Source: JAGTVB01 sp964624765 (GTDB lineage Bacteria > Pseudomonadota > Gammaproteobacteria > HK1). From it: a stretch of 18,453 bases of DNA. Under the pieces are notes generated by a model. It ran no database searches, was not told where the DNA came from, and saw nothing but the letters and a program-made list of their open reading frames with translations. Positions 1-7,205 of this stretch are shown one piece after another (position 1 is the first letter of the stretch; every line of letters starts with the position of its first letter). Where the stretch lies: positions 1 through 18,453 of the forward strand of contig CAZUZO010000062.1 in NCBI GenBank assembly GCA_964624765.1. Direction: 5' to 3'. A program made the translations under genes and the position numbers.

Positions 1-126
1 CCCGAAGGGGCGAGCCCCAAGGATGGGGCGAGTAACAACCGCAGTGTACAAGCGAGTACATGAGGATTCTGAGCCGCGGCGCAACGCAGCTCAGGCAAGC
101 GCAGTAGTTCTTAAAACAGCTTCTAA
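1..126. repeat. Dispersed repeat A, copy 1 (left part cut by window edge)
   Basis: This stretch resembles the complete element at 12013-12157. Shared landmarks are the hairpin TGTAC-6 nt-GTACA (45-60), the following tgaggatt...gagccg stretch, a ctcaggca-type segment, and a right end at 107-124. The reverse complement of that end matches the 18-bp terminal inverted repeat of the full copy at 16 of 18 positions. The hairpin stem is identical in both copies while its loop differs by one base (AAGCGA here, AAGGGA there). The left terminus is not present. The small open frame across it is not regarded as a gene because it follows the repeat and has no recognisable product. Confidence 0.75.
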
Positions 127-140
127 GTCTCATGCGTCGT

Positions 141-252
141 TTTCGGCCTTTGGGAGTGGTGGCCATGGTCATCGTTTCGTCAGGGTGGCTCTTCGCAGCA
201 TCCCTTCGGCGCCCCCAAGGCAAACGTAATCGAACGGCCGAAACGATGACCA
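141..252. repeat. Dispersed repeat B, copy 1, with internal inverted repeat
   Basis: The segment 161-195 matches 18280-18314 at 32 of 35 positions in the same orientation. Within this copy the 14-mer tggtcatcgtttcg (166-179) recurs as an exact reverse complement at 239-252, and tttcggcc (141-148) is mirrored by ggccgaaa (236-243). The result is a structured, non-coding repeat with paired ends. It lies directly after repeat A and before the 3' end of the phosphorylase gene. No transposase is associated. Confidence 0.6.
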
Positions 253-262
253 ACGCGGGAGT

Positions 263-292
263 GGTGTTGCAGCTTCTTAAAGCTTCTTAAAG
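263..292. repeat. Tandem 10-mer related to repeat A ends, overlapping a stop codon
   Basis: A perfect tandem duplication of agcttcttaa occupies 271-290. Its reverse complement contains AGAAGCT followed by TTAAG, reminiscent of the repeat A terminus AGAAGCTGTTTTAA. The TAA stop codon of the minus-strand phosphorylase (287-289) lies inside the second unit. This may be the remnant of a repeat A end, but the match is short. Confidence 0.4.
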
Positions 293-1027
293 TATACACA
301 CAACCGCCTCTAGCAACCGGTGCACGTCTTTCATCCCAGCCCTTAAGGTTGCCTGAATATCGTCCATACGCAAGGGGCCCTGCCCCAGTCCCGCAGCGGG
401 GTTCGCCACAACAGCGCACGTTGCGTAACAGAGGGCCAGCTCGCGAGCCAACGCGGCTTCCGGCATACCCGTCATCCCAACCATATCGCATCCATCCCTT
501 GCCAGCCGCGCGATCTCAGCCTTGGTCTCTAACCGCGGCCCCTGGGTCGCCCCGTAGGTTCCCCCCTGAACCATCGGCAATCCGGCTCTTTCACCGGCGC
601 GCATCAGGCTCTGCCGCAGCTCTTCACAATACGGCTCGGTGAAATCCACGTGCACGGCAGGATTGGGGCCCTGCTCAAAGAACGTGTGTGCCCTCCCCCA
701 GGTATAATCGATAAGCTGATCCGGAATCATCAGTTGCCCTGGTATGAGACCCGGCCGAATAGCACCGACCGCAGCGACCGCGATGATCCGACTTGCACCG
801 GCCTGGCGTAGCGCCCATATATTGGCTCGATAGTTCACCTGATGCGCCGGAATGCCATGATTTTCACCGTGCCTGGCCAGAAACAGCAACTCGAGGCCTG
901 CCAAACGACCCCGAACCAATGCGGCAGAAGGCTCGCCATAGGGCGTCCCAACAGCCTCACGGCCCTCAACTTCCAAGCCTTCGAGGGCATACAAGCCGGT
1001 ACCGCCGATCACTGCAAGTTCTGCCAT
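287..1027 (-). CDS. S-methyl-5'-thioinosine phosphorylase (MTAP/PNP family)
   Basis: This is a cytosolic purine nucleoside phosphorylase of about 246 residues. Family members in Pseudomonas cleave methylthioinosine (deaminated methylthioadenosine, a polyamine by-product) with phosphate, giving hypoxanthine and methylthioribose-1-phosphate. Visible motifs are the N-terminal IGGTGLY phosphate loop, FLARHGENHGIPAHQVNYRAN, the VAAVGAI segment, GTYGATQGPRLETKAEI and MVGMTGMPEA. VVANPAAG near the C-terminus carries Asn where adenine-specific MTAPs usually have Asp, which suggests 6-oxopurine preference (inference). The ATG at 1027 was chosen over a TTG one codon upstream because it follows a GGGGG stretch. 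hpt, which would use the hypoxanthine, lies on the same strand beyond mreB. A generic MTAP assignment is the main alternative. Confidence 0.88.
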   Translation of the reverse strand: MAELAVIGGTGLYALEGLEVEGREAVGTPYGEPSAALVRGRLAGLELLFLARHGENHGIPAHQVNYRANIWALRQAGASRIIAVAAVGAIRPGLIPGQLMIPDQLIDYTWGRAHTFFEQGPNPAVHVDFTEPYCEELRQSLMRAGERAGLPMVQGGTYGATQGPRLETKAEIARLARDGCDMVGMTGMPEAALARELALCYATCAVVANPAAGLGQGPLRMDDIQATLRAGMKDVHRLLEAVVCIL

Positions 1028-1056
1028 CAAGCCCCCAAGTTCAATTCATTAGCAAG

Positions 1057-1085
1057 GGTATACCTGCCGCATCATCGCTGGGCAA
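1057..1085 (-). promoter_or_regulatory. Putative sigma70 promoter for the thioinosine phosphorylase
   Basis: Read on the minus strand, TTGCCC (1080-1085) and TATACC (1057-1062) are separated by exactly 17 nt. The expected start point near 1050 leaves a leader of about 20 nt before the ATG at 1027. A dedicated promoter fits the gene standing apart from hpt. It was found by eye only. Confidence 0.45.
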
Positions 1086-1216
1086 GATACTTGCATCGGC
1101 CCGCAGAAGCCGGAATTGAGTCGCCAGGGATGGCCATGGTCGACCAAGCAATATCTTGACACCTGTCGACTTCTCTCGATCGCGGGCATGCCGGCCAACG
1201 TTGCGGTGAGAACGAA

Positions 1217-1245
1217 TTTACCGTGACTCAAGCACCGTTCACAAT
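1217..1245 (+). promoter_or_regulatory. Putative mreB promoter
   Basis: TTTACC (1217-1222) and CACAAT (1240-1245) are spaced by 17 nt, each matching the consensus at four of six bases. Just downstream, within the predicted leader, lie the hairpin GGGCG-cgttt-CGCCC (1246-1260) and the palindrome CGGTG-A-CACCG (1260-1270). These could be an operator or a leader structure. A second TTGACA at about 1157 has no good -10 partner. Support is weak. Confidence 0.3.
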
Positions 1246-1309
1246 GGGCGCGTTTCGCCCGGTGACACCGATCATCCTCTTCCTTTAACTGCCAGCATGC
1301 GAGTTATCA

Positions 1310-2359
1310 ATGATCAAGCAGATTCGAGGGCTCTTCTCAAACGATCTCGCAATCGACCTCGGCACCGCGAATACACTCATTTATGTGCGCGGCCAAGGGA
1401 TCGTGTTGGATGAGCCCTCTGTAGTCGCCGTTCGGCAAGGCAATAGCCGATCCGGAGCAAACCGCAGCATCGCCGCGGTCGGATCCGAAGCCAAGCAGAT
1501 GATCGGGCGTGCTCCAGGCCACATCACCGTTGTGCGCCCACTACGTGAGGGTGTCATTGCAGACTTCACCGTTACAGAGAGAATGTTTCAGTATTTTATC
1601 CACAAAGCGCATCAGAATCGCTTTCTGCGACCAAGCCCTCGTGTGCTGGTCGGGGTACCCTGTGGTTCCACCCAGGTAGAGCGTCGCGCCATACGCGAAT
1701 CCGCGATGGGCGCCGGCGCACGCGAGGTGTTTCTGATCGAGGAACCGATGGCGGCCGCCATCGGTGCCGGAATGCCGGTCAGTGAAGCCAGCGGATCGAT
1801 GGTGTTGGATATCGGTGGAGGCACCACCGAAGTGGCTCTGCTTTCCCTCAACGGCATCGTCTATGCCGAATCGCTGCGCGTGGGCGGCGATCACTTCGAT
1901 GAAGCCGTCATCGCTTACGTACGCCGCAACTATGGCACCCTGATCGGCGAAGCCACGGCGGAGCGGATCAAACAGATCGTGGGATGCGCCTATCCTGCAA
2001 ATGAACTGCTCGAAACCCAAGTGCGCGGACGTGATCTATCGGAAGGCATTCCTCGCAGTCTGGTCATCAACAGCAATGAGATCCTGGAAGCTTTTCAGGA
2101 ACCTCTCTCCAAAATCATCAGCGCTGTCAAGACGGCCTTGGAGCAAACTCCGCCGGAGCTCAGCGCAGACGTGGCGGAACACGGAATGGTACTCACTGGC
2201 GGCGGCGCATTGTTACGCAGCCTCGATCGCCTTCTGATGGAGGAAACGGGGCTTCCGGTGGTCGTCGCGGACGATCCACTCACCTGTGTCGCGCGCGGTG
2301 GCGGTAAGGCTCTGGAGATGCTCGACGAGAAGGGAGCCGACGTCCTGTCTCGAGAATGA
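1310..2359 (+). CDS. mreB: Rod-shape-determining protein MreB (actin homologue)
   Basis: MreB polymerises beneath the inner membrane on ATP binding and guides the elongation machinery for the lateral wall. The 349 residues align along their whole length with E. coli MreB (347). An N-terminal amphipathic stretch MIKQIRGLFS probably binds the membrane. It is followed by phosphate-1 loop IDLGTANT (residues 15-22), VERRAIRESAMGAGAREVFL, EEPMAAAIGAGMPVSEA, phosphate-2 loop DIGGGTTEVA, RRNYGTLIGEATAERIK, and adenosine motif LTGGGALLRSLDRLL. No key residue appears lost. The usual mreC and mreD do not follow; instead the gene sits alone between two minus-strand purine salvage genes. It may be the sole mreB displaced from its operon or a second copy. 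The start is the first ATG, with a weak ribosome-binding site. Confidence 0.95.
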   Translation: MIKQIRGLFSNDLAIDLGTANTLIYVRGQGIVLDEPSVVAVRQGNSRSGANRSIAAVGSEAKQMIGRAPGHITVVRPLREGVIADFTVTERMFQYFIHKAHQNRFLRPSPRVLVGVPCGSTQVERRAIRESAMGAGAREVFLIEEPMAAAIGAGMPVSEASGSMVLDIGGGTTEVALLSLNGIVYAESLRVGGDHFDEAVIAYVRRNYGTLIGEATAERIKQIVGCAYPANELLETQVRGRDLSEGIPRSLVINSNEILEAFQEPLSKIISAVKTALEQTPPELSADVAEHGMVLTGGGALLRSLDRLLMEETGLPVVVADDPLTCVARGGGKALEMLDEKGADVLSRE

Positions 2360-2392
2360 GGCGGGTCAAGCATGGTTTGCGCTTCCGGCAGC

Positions 2393-2412
2393 TTAGAAGC
2401 CGTTTTAAGAAT
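2393..2412 (+). repeat. Solo end of repeat A, downstream of mreB
   Basis: AGAAGCCGTTTTAAGAAT at 2395-2412, preceded by TT as in other copies, matches the 18-bp end of the complete element at 12013-12030 at 16 of 18 positions. No opposite end is seen nearby, so this is a solitary terminus in the gap between the convergent mreB and hpt genes. Confidence 0.5.
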
Positions 2413-2434
2413 TACTTCTTAGGGAGATGGGGAT

Positions 2435-2454
2435 GTTGGCCGCGATGCGCCAAC
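2435..2454. terminator. Weak hairpin between convergent mreB and hpt
   Basis: GTTGGC (2435-2440) pairs with GCCAAC (2449-2454) around an 8-nt loop, in the 102-bp gap where both genes end. Neither strand has a clear T-run after the stem, so this is at best a poor intrinsic terminator and may be incidental. Confidence 0.2.
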
Positions 2455-2461
2455 GAGGGTG

Positions 2462-3004
2462 TCACCCATCCCTTACCGCATGGATACCCGGTATGTTCCT
2501 GAGATAACCCTTGTAGTCCATTCCGCAACCAAAAACATAGCGGTCGTCTACCGTAAGCCCGGTGAAGTCCGCGTGTTGCAGCCCAGGCTTTCGCGCATGT
2601 TGCTTCTCCACCAGTACCGCACTGTAGACTGCCCGAGCACCCTCTTGCCGGCACAAATCGATGATAGCCCCGAGGGTCACACCCTCATCGAGGATATCAT
2701 CCACGAGCAACACTACGCGATGCTTCAAAGGGCTCATGGGGCGCGCACGCCATTGCAGCTCACCGCCGGTCGTTCCCCGGCGGTAGCGCGTCGCGTGGAC
2801 ATAGTCCAGCTCCAGCGGGAAGGCCAGTCTGGTCAGGAGCTTGCCGGCAGGGACCAGTCCCCCCATCATCACCGCCAAGACGACTGGATTCATTTCCCCC
2901 AGCGTCAAAGCGATGGCTTGCGCCATCCGGTCCAGTGCCTCATCCACTTGGTGGGCCGAATACAGAAGCTCCGAATCCCGTAACACCGTCGTCACCCAGT
3001 CCAT
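2462..3004 (-). CDS. hpt: Hypoxanthine-guanine phosphoribosyltransferase
   Basis: This cytosolic purine salvage enzyme transfers phosphoribose from PRPP to hypoxanthine or guanine, forming IMP or GMP. The 180-residue product shows a type I phosphoribosyltransferase fold. VVLAVMMGGLVPAGKLLTRL forms the pyrophosphate loop region (residues 41-60). LDYVHATRYR follows, then the PRPP motif VVLLVDDILDEGVTL (97-111), a Lys-containing EKQHARK segment, and DRYVFGCGMDYKGYLRNIPGI near the C-terminus. The ATG at 3004, with GAGGG upstream, was chosen over an in-frame TTG at 3031. It would use hypoxanthine from the thioinosine phosphorylase on the same strand, with mreB inverted between them. It lies 87 bp after mlaA on the same strand and could be read from the hopanoid operon or its own promoter. 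Confidence 0.92.
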   Translation of the reverse strand: MDWVTTVLRDSELLYSAHQVDEALDRMAQAIALTLGEMNPVVLAVMMGGLVPAGKLLTRLAFPLELDYVHATRYRRGTTGGELQWRARPMSPLKHRVVLLVDDILDEGVTLGAIIDLCRQEGARAVYSAVLVEKQHARKPGLQHADFTGLTVDDRYVFGCGMDYKGYLRNIPGIHAVRDG

Positions 3005-3091
3005 ACACTCATTGCCCTCGCTGGGAGCCAAACGGCATTTTCTTCACAACCTCGCGGTGCACAATGGACTCGACACTCGAATTCGCTCTCT

Positions 3092-4012
3092 CTATTGGCT
3101 GAGTTCCTCCCGCTCAAGCCCTTCCAGATCGTCTAACACCTCAAAATCATCAAACTCCGTATCATCGAACTCATCGAACTCATCGAAGTCCTCCAACGGA
3201 GGGTCTCCATCGTAGCACAGGTAAAGCCGCCGCTGTAAATAGGCTTCTCGCATGAATACATACGGGTCCAAAGCCTGTTCGCGAATGCGAATGGCGCCGC
3301 TCAAGTTGGTGCGGGTATTGAGGGCGTCGAAAGCGCCGAGAGAAGCGAGGGCGGCGGGACCGATATCGGTCACGAAAAGCCGGGCAAAGGTCAGCAATGA
3401 GGTCAATATGTCGCCCGGAATCGCCGTCAAGTCGCGCACGGTCGTCGGTCCCCACAATGGCAGCACCAGATACGCACCTTCGGGAACCCCCCACACGCAA
3501 AGGGTTTGCCCGAGGTCTTCTTCGTGCCGCGGTAGGTTCATGCGCGAGGCAATGTCGAACAGTCCGCCAATGCCCAAAGTCGTGTTCACCAGCATTCGCC
3601 CCATGCCCTGGCCACCCTGAACAATTTTTCCCTGAAGTAGGTTGTTGAGAATCACGCCGGGATAACCCAAGTTGTCAAAGAAGTGGGTAACACTGGCTCG
3701 GATCGGGTCGGGCGTGACACGGGCATAGGCTTCGGATACGGGTCTGATGAAAGATCGATCGACAGCCATATTGAAGCGATCGACGTCCCGGTTAAAAGAT
3801 TCCCAGGGATCCTGGCGTGGCACAGTGGAAGGATTACTCGCGCAGCCCAATAGGGCCAATGAGAAGTTCACCACGAGCATGCCGATGAGCCGACGGGCGG
3901 TGCTTCTAATCGCTATGTCGCTCACCCTAGAGACACTGCGCCTCGACTCGAAAGCCTTACGTGCTTCACTTTCATGTGTCCGCCCGTGCATGTTCGTCAG
4001 CAACCACCACAT
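3092..4012 (-). CDS. mlaA: MlaA (VacJ-family) outer-membrane lipoprotein with acidic tail
   Basis: MlaA proteins are outer-membrane lipoproteins that remove mislocalised phospholipid from the outer leaflet and pass it to periplasmic MlaC. Hallmarks are DPWESFNRDVDRFNMAVDRS, FFDNLGYPGVILNNLLQGK, RMLVNTTLGIGGLFDIAS, EDLGQTLCVWGVPEGAYLVLPLWGP, and a closing YVFMREAYLQRR segment. A lipobox LLGC puts the acylated Cys at residue 57 from the ATG at 4012. That leader is too long, so an in-frame GTG at 3925 (27-residue signal) may be the true start; neither start has a good ribosome-binding site. The extra C-terminal tail of about 35 residues is nearly all Asp, Glu and Phe/Leu, and part is encoded by tandem 9-bp units (3162-3188). 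The gene begins 10 bp after hpnM and is probably translationally coupled to it. Confidence 0.9.
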   Translation of the reverse strand: MWWLLTNMHGRTHESEARKAFESRRSVSRVSDIAIRSTARRLIGMLVVNFSLALLGCASNPSTVPRQDPWESFNRDVDRFNMAVDRSFIRPVSEAYARVTPDPIRASVTHFFDNLGYPGVILNNLLQGKIVQGGQGMGRMLVNTTLGIGGLFDIASRMNLPRHEEDLGQTLCVWGVPEGAYLVLPLWGPTTVRDLTAIPGDILTSLLTFARLFVTDIGPAALASLGAFDALNTRTNLSGAIRIREQALDPYVFMREAYLQRRLYLCYDGDPPLEDFDEFDEFDDTEFDDFEVLDDLEGLEREELSQ

Positions 4013-4022
4013 CGGTCATGAG

Positions 4023-4661
4023 TCAATCGGCGGTCAGCTCCACGATTTGTTCTTCAAGCCGAGCGATCAACAGGTCAAACCCGCCCGTTCGCAGGATCGA
4101 GGAATACTCTGCGCGCTTGACGGAGAGATCGCTCACACCATCGGCGAGGATGTTGACGATACGCCAGGCATCATCAACGCGGTGCAGCACATAATCGAGC
4201 CGCACCGGCTCGGCATCGGGCACCACCAGCTCGGTACGTACTAACGTTCGCCCTGATCTCAAAGGCCGTTGCACGATGGTTTGGAAACGCTCGTCCGAAT
4301 AGCCAGTGAATCGATCGGCATAGGTGGCGAGCGTCAGTTCACGGAAGGTCCTTTCCATCGTCGACCGTTGCGCGTCGGTGAGGGCTCGCCACTGCATACC
4401 CCCCACCACGGTGGCGGATATCGTAGGAAAATCGAAGCTGCTGGCCACGACCGGCGCGAGCCGTTCCCGCCGACCGGGAAAACCGAGGACGTTTGCCTCC
4501 CGCATCACGGCCAGCAGCGCCTGGTGCAGCGTTTCCACGGTGGCTACCGCATTGCCCCGCTGGTCGGGTGGCTGCGAAACCGAGGGCTGACCGACGAGCC
4601 CTCCTATCGGCAAAACGATCGCCAGCGCGATGACGCCTAGAATTGCCGGTAATCTCACCAC
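4023..4661 (-). CDS. hpnM: HpnM / MlaC-family periplasmic lipid-binding protein
   Basis: The 212-residue product has an N-terminal hydrophobic signal (VRLPAILGVIALAIVLPIGG) and a MlaC/Ttg2D-type mature domain. Visible blocks are VETLHQALLAVM, RRERLAPVVASSFDFPTISATVVG, WRALTDAQRSTMERTFRELTLATYADRF, and VRLDYVLHRVDDAWRIVNILADGVSDLSVKRAEYSSIL. MlaC proteins ferry phospholipid across the periplasm; the HpnM subgroup is found in hopanoid clusters, but its cargo is not firmly known. Its position between hpnB and mlaA supports the HpnM name. The start is GTG at 4661 with a weak upstream GAGAA. A 140-bp gap separates it from hpnB. No MlaFEDB or HpnN genes are present here, so the inner-membrane partner must lie elsewhere. 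Confidence 0.85.
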   Translation of the reverse strand: MVRLPAILGVIALAIVLPIGGLVGQPSVSQPPDQRGNAVATVETLHQALLAVMREANVLGFPGRRERLAPVVASSFDFPTISATVVGGMQWRALTDAQRSTMERTFRELTLATYADRFTGYSDERFQTIVQRPLRSGRTLVRTELVVPDAEPVRLDYVLHRVDDAWRIVNILADGVSDLSVKRAEYSSILRTGGFDLLIARLEEQIVELTAD

Positions 4662-4801
4662 GGGTTCTCAGAGCGTGTAGCAAAAACGTCGCGGGCGGCA
4701 CGCGAGCAAAGCGCACGGCGCCAAGCCGAGAGACATATCAGGTCGATAGGCGAGGAGCGAGCACCGCCCAACGCCGCCATCGGGTTGTGTAGCAGGTTCC
4801 T

Positions 4802-5932
4802 TCACAAGCTCTCAGTCCTGAGGTAGACGCGCCCCTTCCACCGCGAACGTTCCCCGCGCCAGAAGCGAACAGCCGAATGCCATGTCATGGCCAGATAGAG
4901 GACCCCCACAACGGGTAGCAGGAGGGCCAGATAGGGCGGCAACGCGTAAAAGCGCAGTGTTGGCCAGTAGCTCGCGGCCATAGCCATGAACGCCATCACC
5001 GCCGCACCCATGAGCCACGGCGATGCTGAAAGCATAGCCAGCACTGGACCCACAAAGGCCATCGTCATCAAGGTCGTACACACCAACAACCACCCGATCG
5101 AGTACTGCAGCTGCGTGAAAGCCGTGCGTACGACCATATTCCAGATGGGCCTCAGCCCGCCCACGGGGCGCTCGCTGGTAGCCGACCGCGTCAATCCGAT
5201 CCAGGTGGGGAAGCCGAGGCGCTTGGCCCGACGCGCCAACGCACAATCATCGATCAACGCATCACGGAAGGCATAAAACGCGCCTATCTTCCCCAGCACA
5301 TGGGTCTCAAGCAACATACAGCCGCCCGCCGCAGCCGCAACCCGCGAGGCCCCTGAATTCACCCGTCGAAACGGGTACAACAGCTTGAAGAAATAGACAA
5401 ACGGCGGTAATAGGAGCCGCTGCCAAAACGTCCCGGTTGGTAACTTCACCATGAGGGAAACCAAGCCACCGCCTTGCTGCTGGAGTTGGCGCCTGAGCGC
5501 CACAACGAGCCCAGGTGACAGGACCACATCGGCGTCCAAAAGCAGCGTCAAGGGACGGTCTAACCAGTCCTTTCCTTGTTCCAGGGCCCACAGTTTGCCG
5601 GTCCACCCCTCAGGGATTGCTCGGCCAGGCACAAGAACGAGATCGGCGACACCGCAACCGCGGACCACGTCGGCTGTCCTGTCAGTCGATTGATCGTCGA
5701 CCACCACGAGCTTTAATCCAGCGCCCTGCCCCCCCAACCCAGACAGGGTCTTGGCAAGCACGTTGGCTTCGTTACGCGCCGGGACCAAGACCACCACATC
5801 ACGGAGATCGCCTCTTGCATCATCCTCGGCGCTCTCTAACCGCTCGGCGATACTCCAGGGACGCCAGGGCAACACGAGGACGGTCAGCCAGATCAGCCAC
5901 CCGCCCCAGACCAGCCCTTCAACCCAAGGCAT
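4802..5932 (-). CDS. hpnB: HpnB, hopanoid-associated glycosyltransferase (GT2)
   Basis: This is an inner-membrane family 2 glycosyltransferase of about 376 residues. An N-terminal membrane segment (VEGLVWGGWLIWLTVLVLPW) precedes the catalytic domain. The domain shows VVVLVPARNEANVL, VVVDDQSTDRT, a LLLDADVV metal-binding DxD-like motif, ALIDDCALARRAKRLG and a QLQYS element. Three or four hydrophobic segments follow. HpnB homologues occur in hopanoid loci, but the sugar and acceptor are not firmly established. The ATG at 5932 was chosen because AGAGG lies 9 nt upstream and a membrane segment follows. An in-frame start at 6046 would overlap hpnH by over 120 bp. The remaining 14-nt overlap with hpnH indicates translational coupling. 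Confidence 0.88.
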   Translation of the reverse strand: MPWVEGLVWGGWLIWLTVLVLPWRPWSIAERLESAEDDARGDLRDVVVLVPARNEANVLAKTLSGLGGQGAGLKLVVVDDQSTDRTADVVRGCGVADLVLVPGRAIPEGWTGKLWALEQGKDWLDRPLTLLLDADVVLSPGLVVALRRQLQQQGGGLVSLMVKLPTGTFWQRLLLPPFVYFFKLLYPFRRVNSGASRVAAAAGGCMLLETHVLGKIGAFYAFRDALIDDCALARRAKRLGFPTWIGLTRSATSERPVGGLRPIWNMVVRTAFTQLQYSIGWLLVCTTLMTMAFVGPVLAMLSASPWLMGAAVMAFMAMAASYWPTLRFYALPPYLALLLPVVGVLYLAMTWHSAVRFWRGERSRWKGRVYLRTESL

Positions 5933-7058
5933 CGACGGCAACCTCTGGCGCCTTAGGTGCGCGGCCCGAAGCCGCGCTGCGAGCGGTGCCCTGCTCGTTG
6001 TCGTTGCAAGCGTAGCGAATCGGCAGCTCTGGAACCATGGGATCACGGGTGTCAGGACCCTTCAAGAACACCTTGAGCGTCTTGAAGGGGTTGGCCACGG
6101 CATCGCTAACGGCGGTCGGTTCGAAGCCACAATGCATCATGCAGTTCGCGCACTTAGGGTTATTGCCCAACCCATACCGATCCCAATCCGTCTCCTCCAT
6201 CAAGGCGCGGAAGGTGGGCGCGATACCTTCTCCCACCAGCAAGTAGCAGGGCTTTTGCCAGCCAAAAACATTGCGCGTCGGGCTGCCCCACGGGGTACAC
6301 TGGTAGGCCTGATTGCCGGCCAGAAAATCAAGGTAGAGGCTGGACTGATTGAACTGCCAGCGACGCCCCTTCCCGCTTCGGAAAATGCGACGAAACAGCT
6401 CCTTGCTGGCTTTACGGTGTAGGAACACCTCCTGCTGTGGCGCGCGCTCATACTGGAACCCCGGGGCGATTGTGATACCTTCTACGCCCAGGGACATGAC
6501 ATAGTCGAAAAACTGTGCCGTTTCCTCCGGAGATTCGCCCTGGAACAACGTGCAATTGACCGTGACTCGAAAACCTCGACTGACCGCTAAGCGGATGGCC
6601 TCTACCGTCTTATCGAATACCCCATCCTGACACACCGAGGCATCGTGCCGGTGACGATGGCCATCGAGATGTATCGAGAATGTCAGGTAGACAGAGGGGG
6701 AATAATCCTGGATCCGTTTCTTAAGCAGAAGTGCGTTGGTGCAGAGATACACGAATTTCTTACGTTGAACGAAACCCCGCACGATGCGAGGCATATCCTT
6801 ATGGATAAGCGGTTCCCCCCCCGCGATGGACACCGTCGGGGCGCCGCACTCGTCGATGGCCGCCATGCACTCTTCATAAGAAAGGCGCTGGTCTAAGATT
6901 TGCTTTGGATAGTCAATCTTGCCACAACCGGCACACGCCAGGTTGCAACGGAACAGGGGTTCCAGCATGAGCACCAAGGGATAGCGCCGCTCGCCGCGCA
7001 GTTTTTTCCCTAGCACATAAAGACCCACCTTAAGCTGCTGTCGCAAGGGAACGCTCAT
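5919..7058 (-). CDS. hpnH: HpnH, adenosylhopane synthase (radical SAM)
   Basis: HpnH catalyses the first step of hopanoid side-chain extension: it adds the 5'-deoxyadenosyl radical from SAM to diploptene, giving adenosylhopane. The 379-residue product has the [4Fe-4S] radical SAM motif C38-x3-C42-x2-C45. Next come SIAGGEPL (SAM binding), CTNALLL, TFSIHLDGHRHRHD, and a C-terminal CANCMMHCGFEPTAV cysteine segment typical of HpnH. The final residues (EQGTARSAASGRAPKAPEV) are low-complexity. The ATG at 7058 was chosen because AGGAG lies a short distance upstream in the leader; the extension to 7097 lacks this. It heads the hpnH-hpnB-hpnM-mlaA run and is divergent from dxs. Confidence 0.95.
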   Translation of the reverse strand: MSVPLRQQLKVGLYVLGKKLRGERRYPLVLMLEPLFRCNLACAGCGKIDYPKQILDQRLSYEECMAAIDECGAPTVSIAGGEPLIHKDMPRIVRGFVQRKKFVYLCTNALLLKKRIQDYSPSVYLTFSIHLDGHRHRHDASVCQDGVFDKTVEAIRLAVSRGFRVTVNCTLFQGESPEETAQFFDYVMSLGVEGITIAPGFQYERAPQQEVFLHRKASKELFRRIFRSGKGRRWQFNQSSLYLDFLAGNQAYQCTPWGSPTRNVFGWQKPCYLLVGEGIAPTFRALMEETDWDRYGLGNNPKCANCMMHCGFEPTAVSDAVANPFKTLKVFLKGPDTRDPMVPELPIRYACNDNEQGTARSAASGRAPKAPEVAVDALG

Positions 7059-7156
7059 GATTTTTGCTCTCCTAGGCTCTCGATCACGGATCCCCATTCA
7101 TGCTGTGTCTGTGCCAAAATCCCTGTCAGAACGGGTTAAGACCGATCGTCGCAACA

Positions 7157-7185
7157 GTGATACATCTGTTATCAATGGGTATCAA
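7157..7185 (-). promoter_or_regulatory. Putative hpnH promoter with direct-repeat operator-like site
   Basis: On the minus strand TTGATA (7180-7185, five of six consensus bases) and TATCAC (7157-7162, four of six) are spaced by exactly 17 nt. The start point near 7150 would give a leader of about 90 nt before the ATG at 7058. On the plus strand TATCAA occurs twice, at 7170-7175 and 7180-7185, one helical turn apart and overlapping the -35 element. A regulator could bind there and control hpnH and dxs together. This is by eye only. Confidence 0.4.
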
Positions 7186-7205
7186 CCTGTAAAATCGCGG
7201 TAAAT

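Noticed and set aside
180..491. 103-codon minus-strand open frame overlapping repeat B and the phosphorylase 3' end
   Set aside because: It overlaps a well-supported gene in another frame and its composition is that of repeat DNA; no domain recognised.
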